The notes under the pieces were generated by a model, which was not told where the DNA came from, ran no database searches, and saw only the letters and a program-made list of their open reading frames with translations. Shown here piece after piece: positions 11,120 to 23,221 of a stretch of 64,000 bases of DNA. The stretch is from Diabrotica undecimpunctata (taxonomy: Eukaryota > Arthropoda > Insecta > Coleoptera > Chrysomelidae), in assembly GCF_040954645.1 (NCBI RefSeq), contig NC_092803.1, forward strand, positions 65,865,427 through 65,929,426, in the 5' to 3' direction. Position 1 is the stretch's first letter; each line of letters begins with the position of its first letter. Made by a program: the position numbers and the translations under genes.

Positions 11120-11369
11120 TGTAGGGAAATGATGGGGTTATTTCCACCAATTTCCCGTAGCGCACCAAACCCTCGTGGTGACCTGTCTAGTTTTTGTTAG
11201 AGGATTTGATTGGTAGCTGATTCGTTTATTTCCTCTTGTGGGGGTGAGAATTATACATTTAAACCTTTTTACTAGGGTTTATTATACTTCCAGAATATCT
11301 TTTTTGTGTACACTTTACAACACTAAACTAAATTTGACTATGCTCTCTTAAGAACAATGGTGTGGCACA
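11120..11369 (-). repeat. LTR copy 1 (3' LTR on minus strand)
   Basis: A 250-bp sequence repeated in direct orientation at 11484-11734. On the minus strand it starts TGTGCCACACC and ends CATTTCCCTACA, i.e. TG...CA. Similarity to the other copy is visible across its whole length, with scattered substitutions and small indels. Confidence 0.75.
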
Positions 11370-11465
11370 GGTGAGAGAGAGGGAGAGAATCCCGTGATAA
11401 CGCGTTACCGGCTTTCTGGTTTGAATTTTAATTTTCTTTTTTCTTAAATTCACCTACCACAAGAG
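11370..11465 (-). other. residual interior of collapsed LTR element
   Basis: Only about 95 bp separate the primer site from the other LTR. No gag or pol sequence remains. This looks like an internal deletion. Confidence 0.5.
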
Positions 11466-11483
11466 ATCCGGCTCGAAGGACCA
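11466..11483 (-). promoter_or_regulatory. primer-binding site, tRNA-Tyr type
   Basis: The plus strand reads ATCCGGCTCGAAGGACCA, which equals the 3' end of insect tRNA-Tyr including CCA. Read on the minus strand it is TGGTCCTTCGAGCCGGAT, directly abutting the ...CCACA end of the upstream LTR. That is the expected position and polarity of a retroelement minus-strand primer site. Confidence 0.8.
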
Positions 11484-11734
11484 TGTGGGGAAATGATGGG
11501 TTATTTCCACCCATTTTCCCATAGCGCAATAAAACCATCGTGGTGACCTGTTGAGTTTTGTTACAGGATTTAATTGTTTGCTGTTTCCGTTTATTTCCTC
11601 TTGTGAGGGTGAAAATTATACACTTAAACCTTTTTATTAACGGTTTATTATACTTCCACAATATCTTTTTTTATATACATTTTACAACACTAAACTAAAT
11701 TTGACTATGCTCTTGTAAGAACAATTGTGTGGCA
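11484..11734 (-). repeat. LTR copy 2 (5' LTR on minus strand)
   Basis: Second copy of the 250-bp repeat. On the minus strand it ends CATTTCCCCACA, immediately before the tRNA-Tyr primer site. Its far edge is blurred by a GAGAGAGGGAGAG tract present beside both copies. Confidence 0.75.
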
Positions 11735-12025
11735 CCGGCGAGAGAGAGGGAGAGGAGAGGAACGTCTTGATCGACTTAAAAACTTGAAATACTTAATTCG
11801 ACTGGGCTCTATGCAACTAGAGGGGGCAAAGGGTCGAGAGGTGTGTGGGCTGAAGAGGTGTCAAATACGCTGACGATCGTCTGGTCTTTTTTACTAATAG
11901 ATAATATTTGATATTCAAACTACAGAGGCGGCGTTAAATTAAATTGGAGTAGTAAAAAATTAGTTGGTTTTCCAACAATTGATGTTAAATCTTTTTTATT
12001 AAAACTTGTTAAAAGTTTCGTCCAA
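11735..12025. other. spacer right of the LTR pair
   Basis: No gene recognised. It contains purine-rich GAGAGGAACG and GAGGGGGCAAAGGG patches. Confidence 0.3.
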
Positions 12026-12080
12026 AAATTAGAGATGCATAACGTTTTCAATCTGAATCAGATCATCCTCAGTGCATTCT
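12026..12080 (-). ncRNA. hammerhead ribozyme-like motif (family Z)
   Basis: On the minus strand the order is ATGCA, CTGAGGA, a hairpin ATCTG-ATT-CAGAT, GAA, AACGTT, A, TGCAT. This fits a type I hammerhead. CUGANGA has N7 = G. Stem II is 5 bp, extended by a G-U pair. The GAA-A core is intact, stem III is the self-complementary AACGTT, and the cleavage base H17 is A. Stem I is ATGCA paired with TGCAT. Every conserved core base is present. Because stem III has no loop, a dimer would be the likely active form. The host element is unknown. Confidence 0.65.
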
Positions 12081-13171
<1,091 letters not shown>

Positions 13172-13210
13172 AATAAGAAAAGAGAAGTACTTGTGACTCG
13201 TTTGGAACAA

Positions 13211-13297
13211 ATATATAACTGTTTTGGATGGGTTGGAGTCAATAAAAGGGCTAATAGCCCTTTTATTCACTCCAACCCATCCAAAACAGTTATATAT
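13211..13297. repeat. palindrome, second copy of arm type P
   Basis: Arms 13211-13252 and 13256-13297 are inverted around a 3-nt centre with a single mismatch seen. Each contains TTGGATGGGTTGGAGTCAA or its complement, the same core as the 8016-8165 palindrome. Here the arms meet at their 'GGGCT' ends and their outer ends run into TATATA, the reverse of the 8-kb copy. Confidence 0.85.
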
Positions 13298-14889
13298 ATA
13301 ATATTTTTAGAATTATATAGAATTATATATAATTCCATAATATTTTTAGAAAGTCTTGTATTTTTCATCCTCTGGACATGTCCGTACTACTATATCAGTA
13401 GCTTTTTCTTCACATCTGCTATTATTGAGCTTTCAACTCCCAATCGTCGTGTTATCTCATCTTCATTCTTCACATCTTATACATTTAAAAGATATCCTTA
13501 AACGCTTCTCTTTAATTTTGAAGCGGTTTCGTAATTATGTTTTTAATTAATAGCGACCTTGAGGTTCGGTCGAAGAACATTTTGCAAACTGCTGATTTAT
13601 ACCATGACCCGTATGGGTGAAAATAAGTCACCGAGACTAATTACACAAGTTCATATTAATTTTTATGCACGGGAGGATATGGAAGGTTATTTAGTATGCA
13701 AAACGAAATTCAATAGTGTGGTGAGAATAAACGAGGGACTATTTTTAATGTACTGTTATAATGTAAGTATATGAATTAAATTCGTCATTTAATTCGTTAT
13801 TTAAGGTCGTCGCGGTTTTCGTCTGTATCGGTTCAGGACATTTATATCCGGAAGCCAAATTCTGAAAATTATCTGAGAGTAGATCGAAAGAACTAAGAAG
13901 ACAGAATATGCAGGACGATTTTACACTAAAGCGTAAGAAATGGAGTAAAAAATAGCAAAAATATCACACATAACTCAAAAATTTTATTTATTTGTCTTTT
14001 TCACTTTCGATTATGTTTCGAATTATGTTTTTACGGTTCTGTGTTATATAATACTAGAATCACTAAGATGAACGTAATAATCAAAACCAACACGATATAA
14101 GATAACGGAGCAGCTTATGGATGTATAATGAGATATAAATCAAGGAATAAAAATGTCCAGCGATCTGAAAGTGCAAAGGATACACATACTCATCAAAGCA
14201 AATTTAATAGGCTGTCGGATTAATTCAATTTGGAATAGCGGCTACTCGTCGCTATAAACAGGGGCCAGGAACAAATGAGATCTAGAAACATACATCGGTG
14301 AAATAAAGCGGATACTAAGATAACACAAATATTTTTAAAATTGAAATGATTAATAGAGATAAACATTGTGTGTAACAAAAACCAGTCTGGATTCAGCTTA
14401 AGATCTGAACTCTGAATTAGGTCATAGAATATTAGTTTTGCGACTAAAAATATGGGTTTTTTTTTAAATCTAAAGTTTAAACCATGAAATCATCAGCTAG
14501 CCACTGAACATTAATATTTTGGAATATGCAACAAACTTGTGGCTTAGCAATAAACAGAGAAATGCTGGTTGACACAATGAATATTGGCGTGTATCTACTT
14601 AAAACGAAGAAACTATACTCGGTTTGAGAATTATTGATGGCACAGTTTTTAGGACGCAGCTGATAAACCTCAACGGAATGTCATAAACCAGAAACGACAA
14701 ATTTCAAAATTATTTCAAATGTTGCAGTAATTGTATTTAATAAATAATGTGGGTCCCTACATAATCTGTAAAAGTATAAAATATCATCATTAAGGAGCGC
14801 CTAAGTTTCTTAGAAAGGATTAAAATTTCCAATCCACATAAAAAGTTTTATTGTTAATGATATAAATATTTCAATGAAATGTTTATATT
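13298..14889. other. AT-rich spacer
   Basis: No recognisable gene or repeat. Short frames at 13193-13774 show no family homology. Confidence 0.35.
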
Positions 14890-15615
14890 TTCCTCTGTTT
14901 AGACTTCAAATATCTTCTTTTTCTTCGGCTTTTTCCCTATGAATTTGCAGTTTGCGTCCCCCGCAGCAGTATATTCTCCCAGTCATCTTCTCTGAGGTCC
15001 TTATTTATCATAACATTTCCTATGTACGTTTTTCATCCTATAGCAGGTCTTCTTCTCCGTCTTCTTTCCGGCGGGTCCTAGACCAATATTCTTTTCGGCC
15101 ACCTGTGCTCTGGCATTCTTTGTACATGCCCGTATCACTGCAGGGCTCTGTTTTCCATCTTTTTTGTAATTAAGGATTCTATTTCCATTATGTTGGTGAT
15201 TTCTAGACATCTCATCAAATTCAATTCTACTGTTCTTATCTTATTTTTCAAATAAAAAAAGGAAAGGTCCTTTTTTTGTTTTCTTTGGTTAGAGTGTTGT
15301 TCAATATCACTCCATGGAGTGTTTTCGTAGCTTGTTTTCCTAGTACTATTTTCATTTCTATATATTTTCATCATTGACCCTAAATATTTAAAAATCTTAC
15401 AACTCTTACTAGTCTTTTCTTCTAAACTTAAGTTCAAATCTGCAACTTCGGATCCAATACATAAGTATTCAGTCTTACACATATTTATACACATATATCT
15501 TGAGTCCCCATAGCTCATTTTGCTTATCATATATTTCATGTCCTCTCTGTCTTGTGCAAAAATTACTTGGTCATTTGCGTAAAGTAGTGAATGTAGTATA
15601 TTCTCTTCTGCTGGT
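14890..15615 (-). pseudogene. LINE RT C-terminal half (family B)
   Basis: The minus-strand frame shows the catalytic region HSLLYANDQVIFAQDREDMK (YADD replaced by YAND). It continues INMCKTEYLCIGSEVADLNL, SKSCKIFKYLGSMM, NKIRTVELNLMRCLEITN and, after a stop, YGHVQRMPEHRWPKRI plus an Arg-rich tail. This is the order of a non-LTR reverse transcriptase from YADD to the 'GHV.RM....WPKR' C-terminal block. The type differs from the main LINE family and resembles the piece at 62780-64000. The YAND substitution and a stop near 15135 indicate a dead copy. Confidence 0.75.
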
Positions 15616-15619
15616 TCAA

Positions 15620-15900
15620 AAGCATCTATATTTCTAAAAAGTTCTTTATTTAGTGTCAACATTCCATACCGTATACGAATGTGGGAGACACTAACGTCTA
15701 ACTATTTTGATTCTTAGTCGTAGAAAGGTATTGGTACTGTCAAAGGTTTTTTTATTTTGACCAACGCAGGCTCTTTCTTATTCTATGCGTGTATGAATTT
15801 CTACTGAATGTTGGTTAGTCTCGTTGTCAATAGTTCCAAGATATTTGTACTGACAAATCCACTCCACGAATTGTCCATTACAAACTAAGTTTTTACAATA
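15620..15900 (-). pseudogene. LINE RT fragment (main family), fused to family B
   Basis: Minus-strand reading gives LVCNGQFVEWICQYKYLG, TNQHSVEIHTRIE, then with frame changes KKTFDSTNTFLRLRIKIV and LNKELFRNIDAFE. This is the stretch from the KYLG block to the 'LEAFE' block of the main family. At about 15617 it joins family B sequence (PAEENILHSLLYAND) without a frame break, giving one chimeric open frame at 15135-15662. Confidence 0.6.
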
Positions 15901-17039
15901 ATTGTAGTTAACTTGATTACAGTATAATCTTGATTTTTACATTTACATTAAAATTTAAATGTTCATCAATTGTTTCTATTGTTAAAATCTTTACTTCAGT
16001 TAAATAATTCTTCTTCGCCAATAAGGTTGAAAATATATCACTTATTTTTTTAAATTCTGCCCTCTAAATATAAATGAGTTAAATTTGTTTAAATAAATGT
16101 GCCTTCATCATTGAAAACAAAGAAATTGGGATACGTTACAATTTTAAGTTTCAGTTATTTGTTTTGATCGTTTGCGTTGTTCACTTGAGGCAGTACCTCC
16201 TTAGTTTTTCCTACATACCAAGTTAATTATTCATATAATATCGATATAAGACCAACATTTCTATTATCTTTGAATTATCTTTCATCGCCCTTTCCGTTCA
16301 CTCCTTTCGTTACATGTAAACAGAACTAGAACGTAGTAATCAATTGCTAAAAAGCAGAAATATAATGCGATGAAGATAGGGTTGCAGGAGATATGCAGCA
16401 TAAGTAAATGAAAAATCGATGAGAAATATAAAAATGTAAAGATAGCACAGACAAATCGACTACTACAAAAAAGGAAGAAGAAACAATGGCACTCAGAAAA
16501 AAAAATAACTATTAGAGCACCTTCCCCAATGTTTAGCCTCAAATATGATTAATAAGGGATATAATTGTAAAGAGAGAACTCAAAACAAATTGACTGGCCA
16601 GTTGTTAAAACCAGTGCCAATAAAAAACACACACACACACGCAATAAGGGATATAACAACAGATATCGCCGTGTCATTTAAAAATTCGAATCATAATTAA
16701 TTAGTTCTATTATAGAACATAAAATATCTCCGACGTTATTGTTTATAATATTGTCCTAAATATAAAACCGCCTAATCTTATTTGTATAAAATCCTTTAAA
16801 TATTTGTAGTTCGCCGACCTCTATCGTATACAGCGATAAAATGCTGTGTTTGTTTTTGTAAAAAAATGTGCTTTGGTTTAATCTACAATTATTGTCTCTG
16901 CATTATTAATACCCAATTTCAAGCTTTAATGTCTAATACACGTAAATGAATGAAAAGAGATTTGGCGAAGCTCCAGATTTTCCTACAGGACCGAAGTATT
17001 AAAATGAGTGCCCTGTTCTCCTTTTCTGGTTATCAAGCG
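15901..17039. other. AT-rich spacer
   Basis: No gene recognised. It contains a short (CA)n tract at about 16626-16641. Confidence 0.4.
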
Positions 17040-17126
17040 CATATATGTATATGCTTTCTGTAGTTTTCCGAAAAATTATTTAAAGCGGAGTCAAACCCGG
17101 AAAACTACAGAAAGCATATATACATA

Positions 17127-17132
<6 letters not shown>
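17040..17132. repeat. palindrome beside (TA)n
   Basis: Arms at 17040-17070 and 17098-17132 share ATGCTTTCTGTAGTTTTCCG inverted, separated by about 27 nt. Both outer ends run into TATATGTATA-type sequence, and the right end runs straight into the (TA)n tract. Confidence 0.85.

Positions 17133-17178
<46 letters not shown>
17131..17178. repeat. (TA)n microsatellite
   Basis: Pure TA tract directly attached to the right arm of the palindrome at 17040-17132. Confidence 0.95.
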
Positions 17179-17181
<3 letters not shown>

Positions 17182-18854
17182 TATAAATGACTTCAATACA
17201 CCTAAAATTTCTGCGGGAGCTATTAATTAGGGTCTCTTTCCATCTACTCCAGAGCCCATTCACCGAACATACGTCGTTGTTTATGGTCGTTAATCTTCAG
17301 CTCCTGGGCAAGTTAAATTTTTTACGTGTGCATCACCAAATTACTGCCTCGAATTCCCCTGCACACTCTGACGGATAGCAGCAATGTTTTCTTCTGCAAG
17401 AATCTACCTACGGAAAGATCTTTGGGAAATAAACAACCAACCGATGAATACCTAGCAAATGTACAACATATTTTTCCATCCGTGAATCACCCATAATGTA
17501 TATGCAAAATAAATCTTCCAGAAAATATATCTTAGATGTGTGTGCCTTGGGAGCAGGACGGACAGTCGGTATTTCTATTCGTATTATTGGATATGATCAG
17601 ACAAGCCTAGGTGTATAGAAACTTAAATCCAAAGACTGATAAGACCTATCTGTATATTTCCCCATTAAGTAATAATAATTAATTATTAAGTTAGTTTAGT
17701 TCATGCCGTCAGGGTCAGGGTAGATGTCATCTTTGATAAGCTGTACGCTATATTTTTTTAAAGCAGCTATATAATGTGGACTTTATTGACAGCAGGCTGT
17801 AATAAAGTAATCGATATTTCATATCATTGCTTTAAGTTTTAAAGCCATGATGTGTTTCTTCCCCTAGGACCACGTTTACCTCAGATCTTTCCCTACATTT
17901 AGAACACCATCCCAAACTCCAACAACGGCCCTTGTCGAAATTAGCATGAGCTTTAAGTCAATCCTTCCAAAAACGTCTTTATTGTTAAAAGTTTTAATAC
18001 ACATGTTCTGTCATACTTACTTTACGTTACGTGTAATCATTCATTTAACCACGTTTCATTGGTACATTTTTCTTCTATTTTCACGTATTGTCTCCAAAAG
18101 AACTGTAAAATGGCGCACTTAAGCGGCCTAAGTATATGGTGATCTCTTCCAATATTTAAAGATGACACAGTTTCAGGAGATAAAGCAAACTTTGTCTACA
18201 TTTTGTTAAGGATAACTTCTATTCATAGATGGCGCCGCGGCTCAATGACTCACGTAGTAAAGCTATTCATAGATGGCGAATATATGGTCGGAGTACATTT
18301 TCAAGACCAAATGTCTTGTTATTATCGGCCGTCACGCAATACTTTACGTTTGTACAAAAAAATTGGCATACATCTCATTCAGCTATATTTACAAAATGCT
18401 CATATATTGTATGATAAGCACCACGGAAATAACAAGAAAATGTCATTTTATAAGCTTTGATTGTCAATACGTGAAAAGTTGTTACCAGAATGATACGTAA
18501 TGAACATGGAAACACTTGGGAAAAAATGTCAGGCATACAATAAAAATAAGATACTTTTTTTGTATACTTTTATTTTACATTTTTATACTCCTGTTTTTAT
18601 GAACAAAATTTAGTTTGGGTCAAAAAATTGTATTAAATTAACTAAATACAAACATTTGCATTAAGCGCACAAGTGCGTCCTCCGCATTTTTAAAAGAAAT
18701 TCTTTGAAAACTGCGTACAACACATGCGCGTCTTGTAAAAATTAAGGAGATTGCTAATACCTTCAATTCATTGATCTTTCAGGATAATTTTCGAGCTCCA
18801 AAAATTATGGCTTATTCCCATTTAAATAGTAAATACTTTAAAATGCTACTGTTA
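17179..18854. other. AT-rich spacer
   Basis: No gene recognised. A 15-bp direct repeat CTATTCATAGATGGCG occurs twice about 48 bp apart near 18220 and 18268. Confidence 0.35.
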
Positions 18855-18940
18855 CGTCCCTCCACACATATTCTTATTTTTTATTAATAATTTTTTATTA
18901 TTTTATTTTTATATTTAATTCTTTAATTAACGTGTGTGTA
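18855..18940 (-). repeat. AT-rich dispersed repeat W, copy 3
   Basis: Inverted copy of the 10171 repeat, ending (on the minus strand) in AATATGTGTGGAGG and preceded by ACACACGTTAATTAAA. Confidence 0.5.
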
Positions 18941-20204
18941 TGTCTTTTAAACGAAAATTAATACGCCCCTGTACAGACCGCCCCTATGAGACTTAAGGAA
19001 AGCGAAGCTACAAGACTACACGCACGGCAGTCTTGTATAGATCAGCGCGATAAACACTCCAGCTTTTTTGTATAAACTTAACTACGCAACTATAAGAAGA
19101 TTCTGTCCCCCTGAGTTCCCCCAGTGCACTTTGGAAGAAGCAGAAGTGTTAGTTCAACATCACAGGTACCGTAATTTGATTGCATACACACACACAATAT
19201 TGATATTAATTGATAAATTTTACAACGTATAAAAATAATACCAGCACCTAAATAAATATTATGAACGAGTGTCTCTTATAAATAGAATTTACATTTGTAC
19301 AGCCACAAAAAAATAGCTTCAGAACAATCTCAAAAAAATGTTTTTAATTTCGAGTGACGTCGATAAAATAATTTGTACTTTTCCCGTGTGAGGCTTCATG
19401 GGGAATAAGTTGATCTTAATCGATTCTCAAACTTTATTAAAATTTTTAGAAATCATACAATTAATATTCGCTATCGTCTTTAAATGGGACAGAAGGGAAA
19501 CTTTCAGCCGTAAGCGCTTTGTATATTCGTGTCGGTAAGCATGTTCTTGTGATACAGACGAGCGTGATAAATAAAAAAATAATAAAACGTAAAAAAATAA
19601 ATTACGTAAATAATAAAAAGTATAATCAATGTAGGTGCAAAGAGTGAAAAACAATGATTGCAGTACATTTAATAAGATAATTGATTACAGTAGTACTAGT
19701 AGTAGTAGTAGTTGAAGTTAATTATATTATAGTTTCAAGTAATTGATTCGTTACACAATTTGTTTTAAAATTAAAAATGTTATTCCTTTAACTAGCTTAC
19801 TATATAAAATTGTCTGTTACGACACTGCTTCACGATTTGGTCGCAAACATAAACTGATTTTTTCTTTTCCGGATTTAACTGGTACGTACAACCCTGTTCA
19901 ATACGTTTTATCATAATACTCAAAAAGTTTTAAACACGAAATGAAATTGCACCTAAAACTGGCTCTCGGCCAAGAACTACAAAAATATTAGTATACCCAT
20001 AAATCCGATTTGATTGCAGATTGCCTTTTTATTTAACAATCTCAATTCCAGCTTACTATAAAATCGAATTATTCAAGATTTTTTCACGAGTCTTTTTTTT
20101 AAGTTTTTTCACTAATGAATTAGTTATTCTTGCCATTGAATAAGGGATCGCATTAAAACTTTGCATTGCGCGAGAAAAATTGGCATGAAGGTTTTTGAAC
20201 TTAA
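18941..20204. other. AT-rich spacer
   Basis: No gene recognised. A (TAG)n stretch lies at about 19689-19712. Confidence 0.35.
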
Positions 20205-20470
20205 GTGGATCAATATATGCACAGATACTCAAGTGGCTATGAGAGCTCTCAGGAGCCCTAGGTAGAATCTTAGCTAGTGTGGGAATGCCGAGAAGCACTC
20301 TTAGACTGGCGGATTATAACAGTGTCCCAATGGTATGGGTGCCAGGTCATCAGGGAATACACGGCACTGAAATAGCTGATGAACTTGCCAAAAGAGAATC
20401 TGTTACAAAGACTTCGGTCGAGAGGCGACCTTAAGAATGCCAAAAAGCAACGTTAGCGCCCTAAAAAAGC
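20205..20470 (+). pseudogene. LINE RNase H domain fragment
   Basis: The frame reads INICTDTQVAMRALRSP (the RNase H 'I.TDSQAA..AL' block with its catalytic Asp), breaks, then gives LRLADYNSVPMVWVPGHQG and GTEIADELAKRES ('WVPGHSGI.GNE.AD.LA'). These are the hallmarks of the RNase H domain found at the end of I/R1/Jockey-group LINEs. Frameshifts near 20260-20300 and at the end kill it. The same element resumes at 21060. Confidence 0.8.
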
Positions 20471-20759
20471 GTGGATACTAATAATAATAATTAAATTTTA
20501 CATACAAATTATTTCTACGTCGTACTTGCAACCCATCTAACTGTGGGTAGACGAATTAAATTGAAAGAACTCACCACTTGAAAGTATTAAGATGCATACA
20601 TTGCCGTTTGCACCTATAGTTCTGGCACTGAGATTCACCCCCCTACCTAGATTTCTAGTACACAGTCATCCGGAGATCAACCATTTTTGCAATTTTGACT
20701 TAACCCGTTTCTGATCTTCAGAATGACATAGTTGTATCCCTTCTTTCTGACCCTGTCCG

Positions 20760-20945
20760 AGTATAGGTAGGAGGGGTTATACTAGTTGGTCTTGTGGTCT
20801 GATTTATTTTTGCCTTCTTTATTACCGTTTTTCATGTTGTTGTAAGCATCTGAGCATCATCCCTTTGGTTTAGATTGTTTTCTATTTCTATTGATTCTCT
20901 GATTTCGCGTTTTCCTTTTAAGTTCAAAGTTAGCTAGCATCGTTG
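20760..20945 (-). pseudogene. probable Penelope-like C-terminal fragment
   Basis: Minus-strand reading gives KRKTREIRESIEIENNLN, then RDDAQML and W-to-stop KTVIKK. This resembles the tail of PLE GIY-YIG proteins ('...R.IREAIEI...NNFN...'). It lies between the two parts of the RNase H-type LINE, so it probably inserted there. Confidence 0.45.
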
Positions 20946-21059
20946 TTTGGAACCAAACCAATCTTATTAGTCATTCGCCAGTCCATGGAGCATACCATGT
21001 GGCTGTTAACATGAGCAGATTCTGTACCAGAGAACCTTGAACAATAAATCATATTGTTG

Positions 21060-21530
21060 GCAAAACAAGGCTCGAGAGAAATTTTGTAGACCCAGGACCA
21101 TTGCGTGGCATTACCAACGATACTGTAAGAAGGGAGGTTCCGAAGTGGCTGATAAGGAATTATCAAAAGAAATAGAGAACCACTCAAGGGCAAATACAGG
21201 CTAAGAAAATAATTAAGAATATTGATAAAAAAAATTTTCGGAAAATTTGAAGAATTTGAAGTTTAATGGAAACACCAGTGTATCGAACAAAAGTCTTATG
21301 AACAAGTGCCGGAGATTAACGTGTCTCGCCTGAACTAAGAAGAAGAGGAGAGAAGAATCAAGCATATTTTGCATGACTGCCGATCGCAGGCGGCAAAAGC
21401 CTTTGTGGAGACCATCAAGTGACTCGAAAATCATAGGGTACTCATCGTACGACCGGAACAAGCTGGTACAGAATTCCAGAATTCTGTAATTGGTACCATC
21501 TTCTGGAATGGACGATGTACAAAAAGCTAA
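21060..21530 (+). pseudogene. LINE C-terminal region after RNase H
   Basis: The plus frame gives FVDPGPLRGITNDTVRREV, KWLIRNYQKK, QGQIQAKKIIKNIDKKF, NKSLMNKCRRLTC, RIKHILHDCRSQAAKAF. This matches the segment that follows RNase H in Jockey/R1-type LINEs ('...GP.P.ig....v....' then 'HiL.dCp.l...R'). Several stops are present. It is the continuation of 20205-20470 with about 590 bp of other DNA between. Confidence 0.7.
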
Positions 21531-21609
21531 TCGGCTACGGTACGACCGGTTTATAACAAACGAATATAAAAAAAGGGATATATCAGGCTAGTTTTATTCC
21601 TATGTCTTA

Positions 21610-22106
21610 AGCCGAGTTAACATGGGTAATGAATCACGAGCAAGAGCCACACTCGTGGTACACGAATCTTAATAACTTCACGACCGTGGCCACGCCTTGT
21701 TCGTTTAGTCTCGGCATTACTTCGTCGACTTTACAAGGCAAATATTTGTATCGTGACTAATTATGCAGTAGAACTTGCTTTTTCTTTATAATTTTATTAT
21801 CTACAAAACAATAATTCACACTGTGACCAAATGCCTAATAATAAATGAAATAAATATAGAAAAGGAAACTTAATACTTATTATAAACACATCATACGATT
21901 AATTTAAAGTGGATATTGACCTCGACCTTGCACTGATCACGACTGACTATACGATCCAAAAATCAAAAAAGTTTGATTTTCTCACGATCGTATTTATTTT
22001 GAGTCTTGAATTAATCTTCGTATTTCACGAATGCACATGTTTACACTGAGTTTGGCTTAAAAAGCGTGGCTCACGTTCGTGATTCATTACCCATATCAAC
22101 ACCGCT
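21610..22106. mobile_element. non-autonomous TIR element with TTA duplication
   Basis: A 497-bp element with about 41-bp terminal inverted repeats (roughly 8 mismatches). The left end begins AGCCGAGTTAACATGGG and the right, inverted, AGCGGTGTTGATATGGG; both continue TAATGAATCACGA. TTA flanks both ends (21607-21609, 22107-22109). No transposase is encoded. Short CACGA/TCGTG motifs recur inside both subterminal regions. A 3-bp TTA/TAA duplication is typical of PIF/Harbinger, so this may be a MITE of that superfamily. The superfamily is inferred. Confidence 0.75.

Positions 22107-23221
<1,115 letters not shown>

Noticed and set aside
11466..11483. 3' end of a tRNA-Tyr gene
   Set aside because: Only the last 15 acceptor and T-arm bases plus CCA are present, with no cloverleaf upstream. 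The position at an LTR edge and the genomic CCA fit a retroelement primer-binding site.
18220..18283. 15-bp direct repeat as a target-site duplication
   Set aside because: Only about 34 bp lie between the copies, with no element ends.
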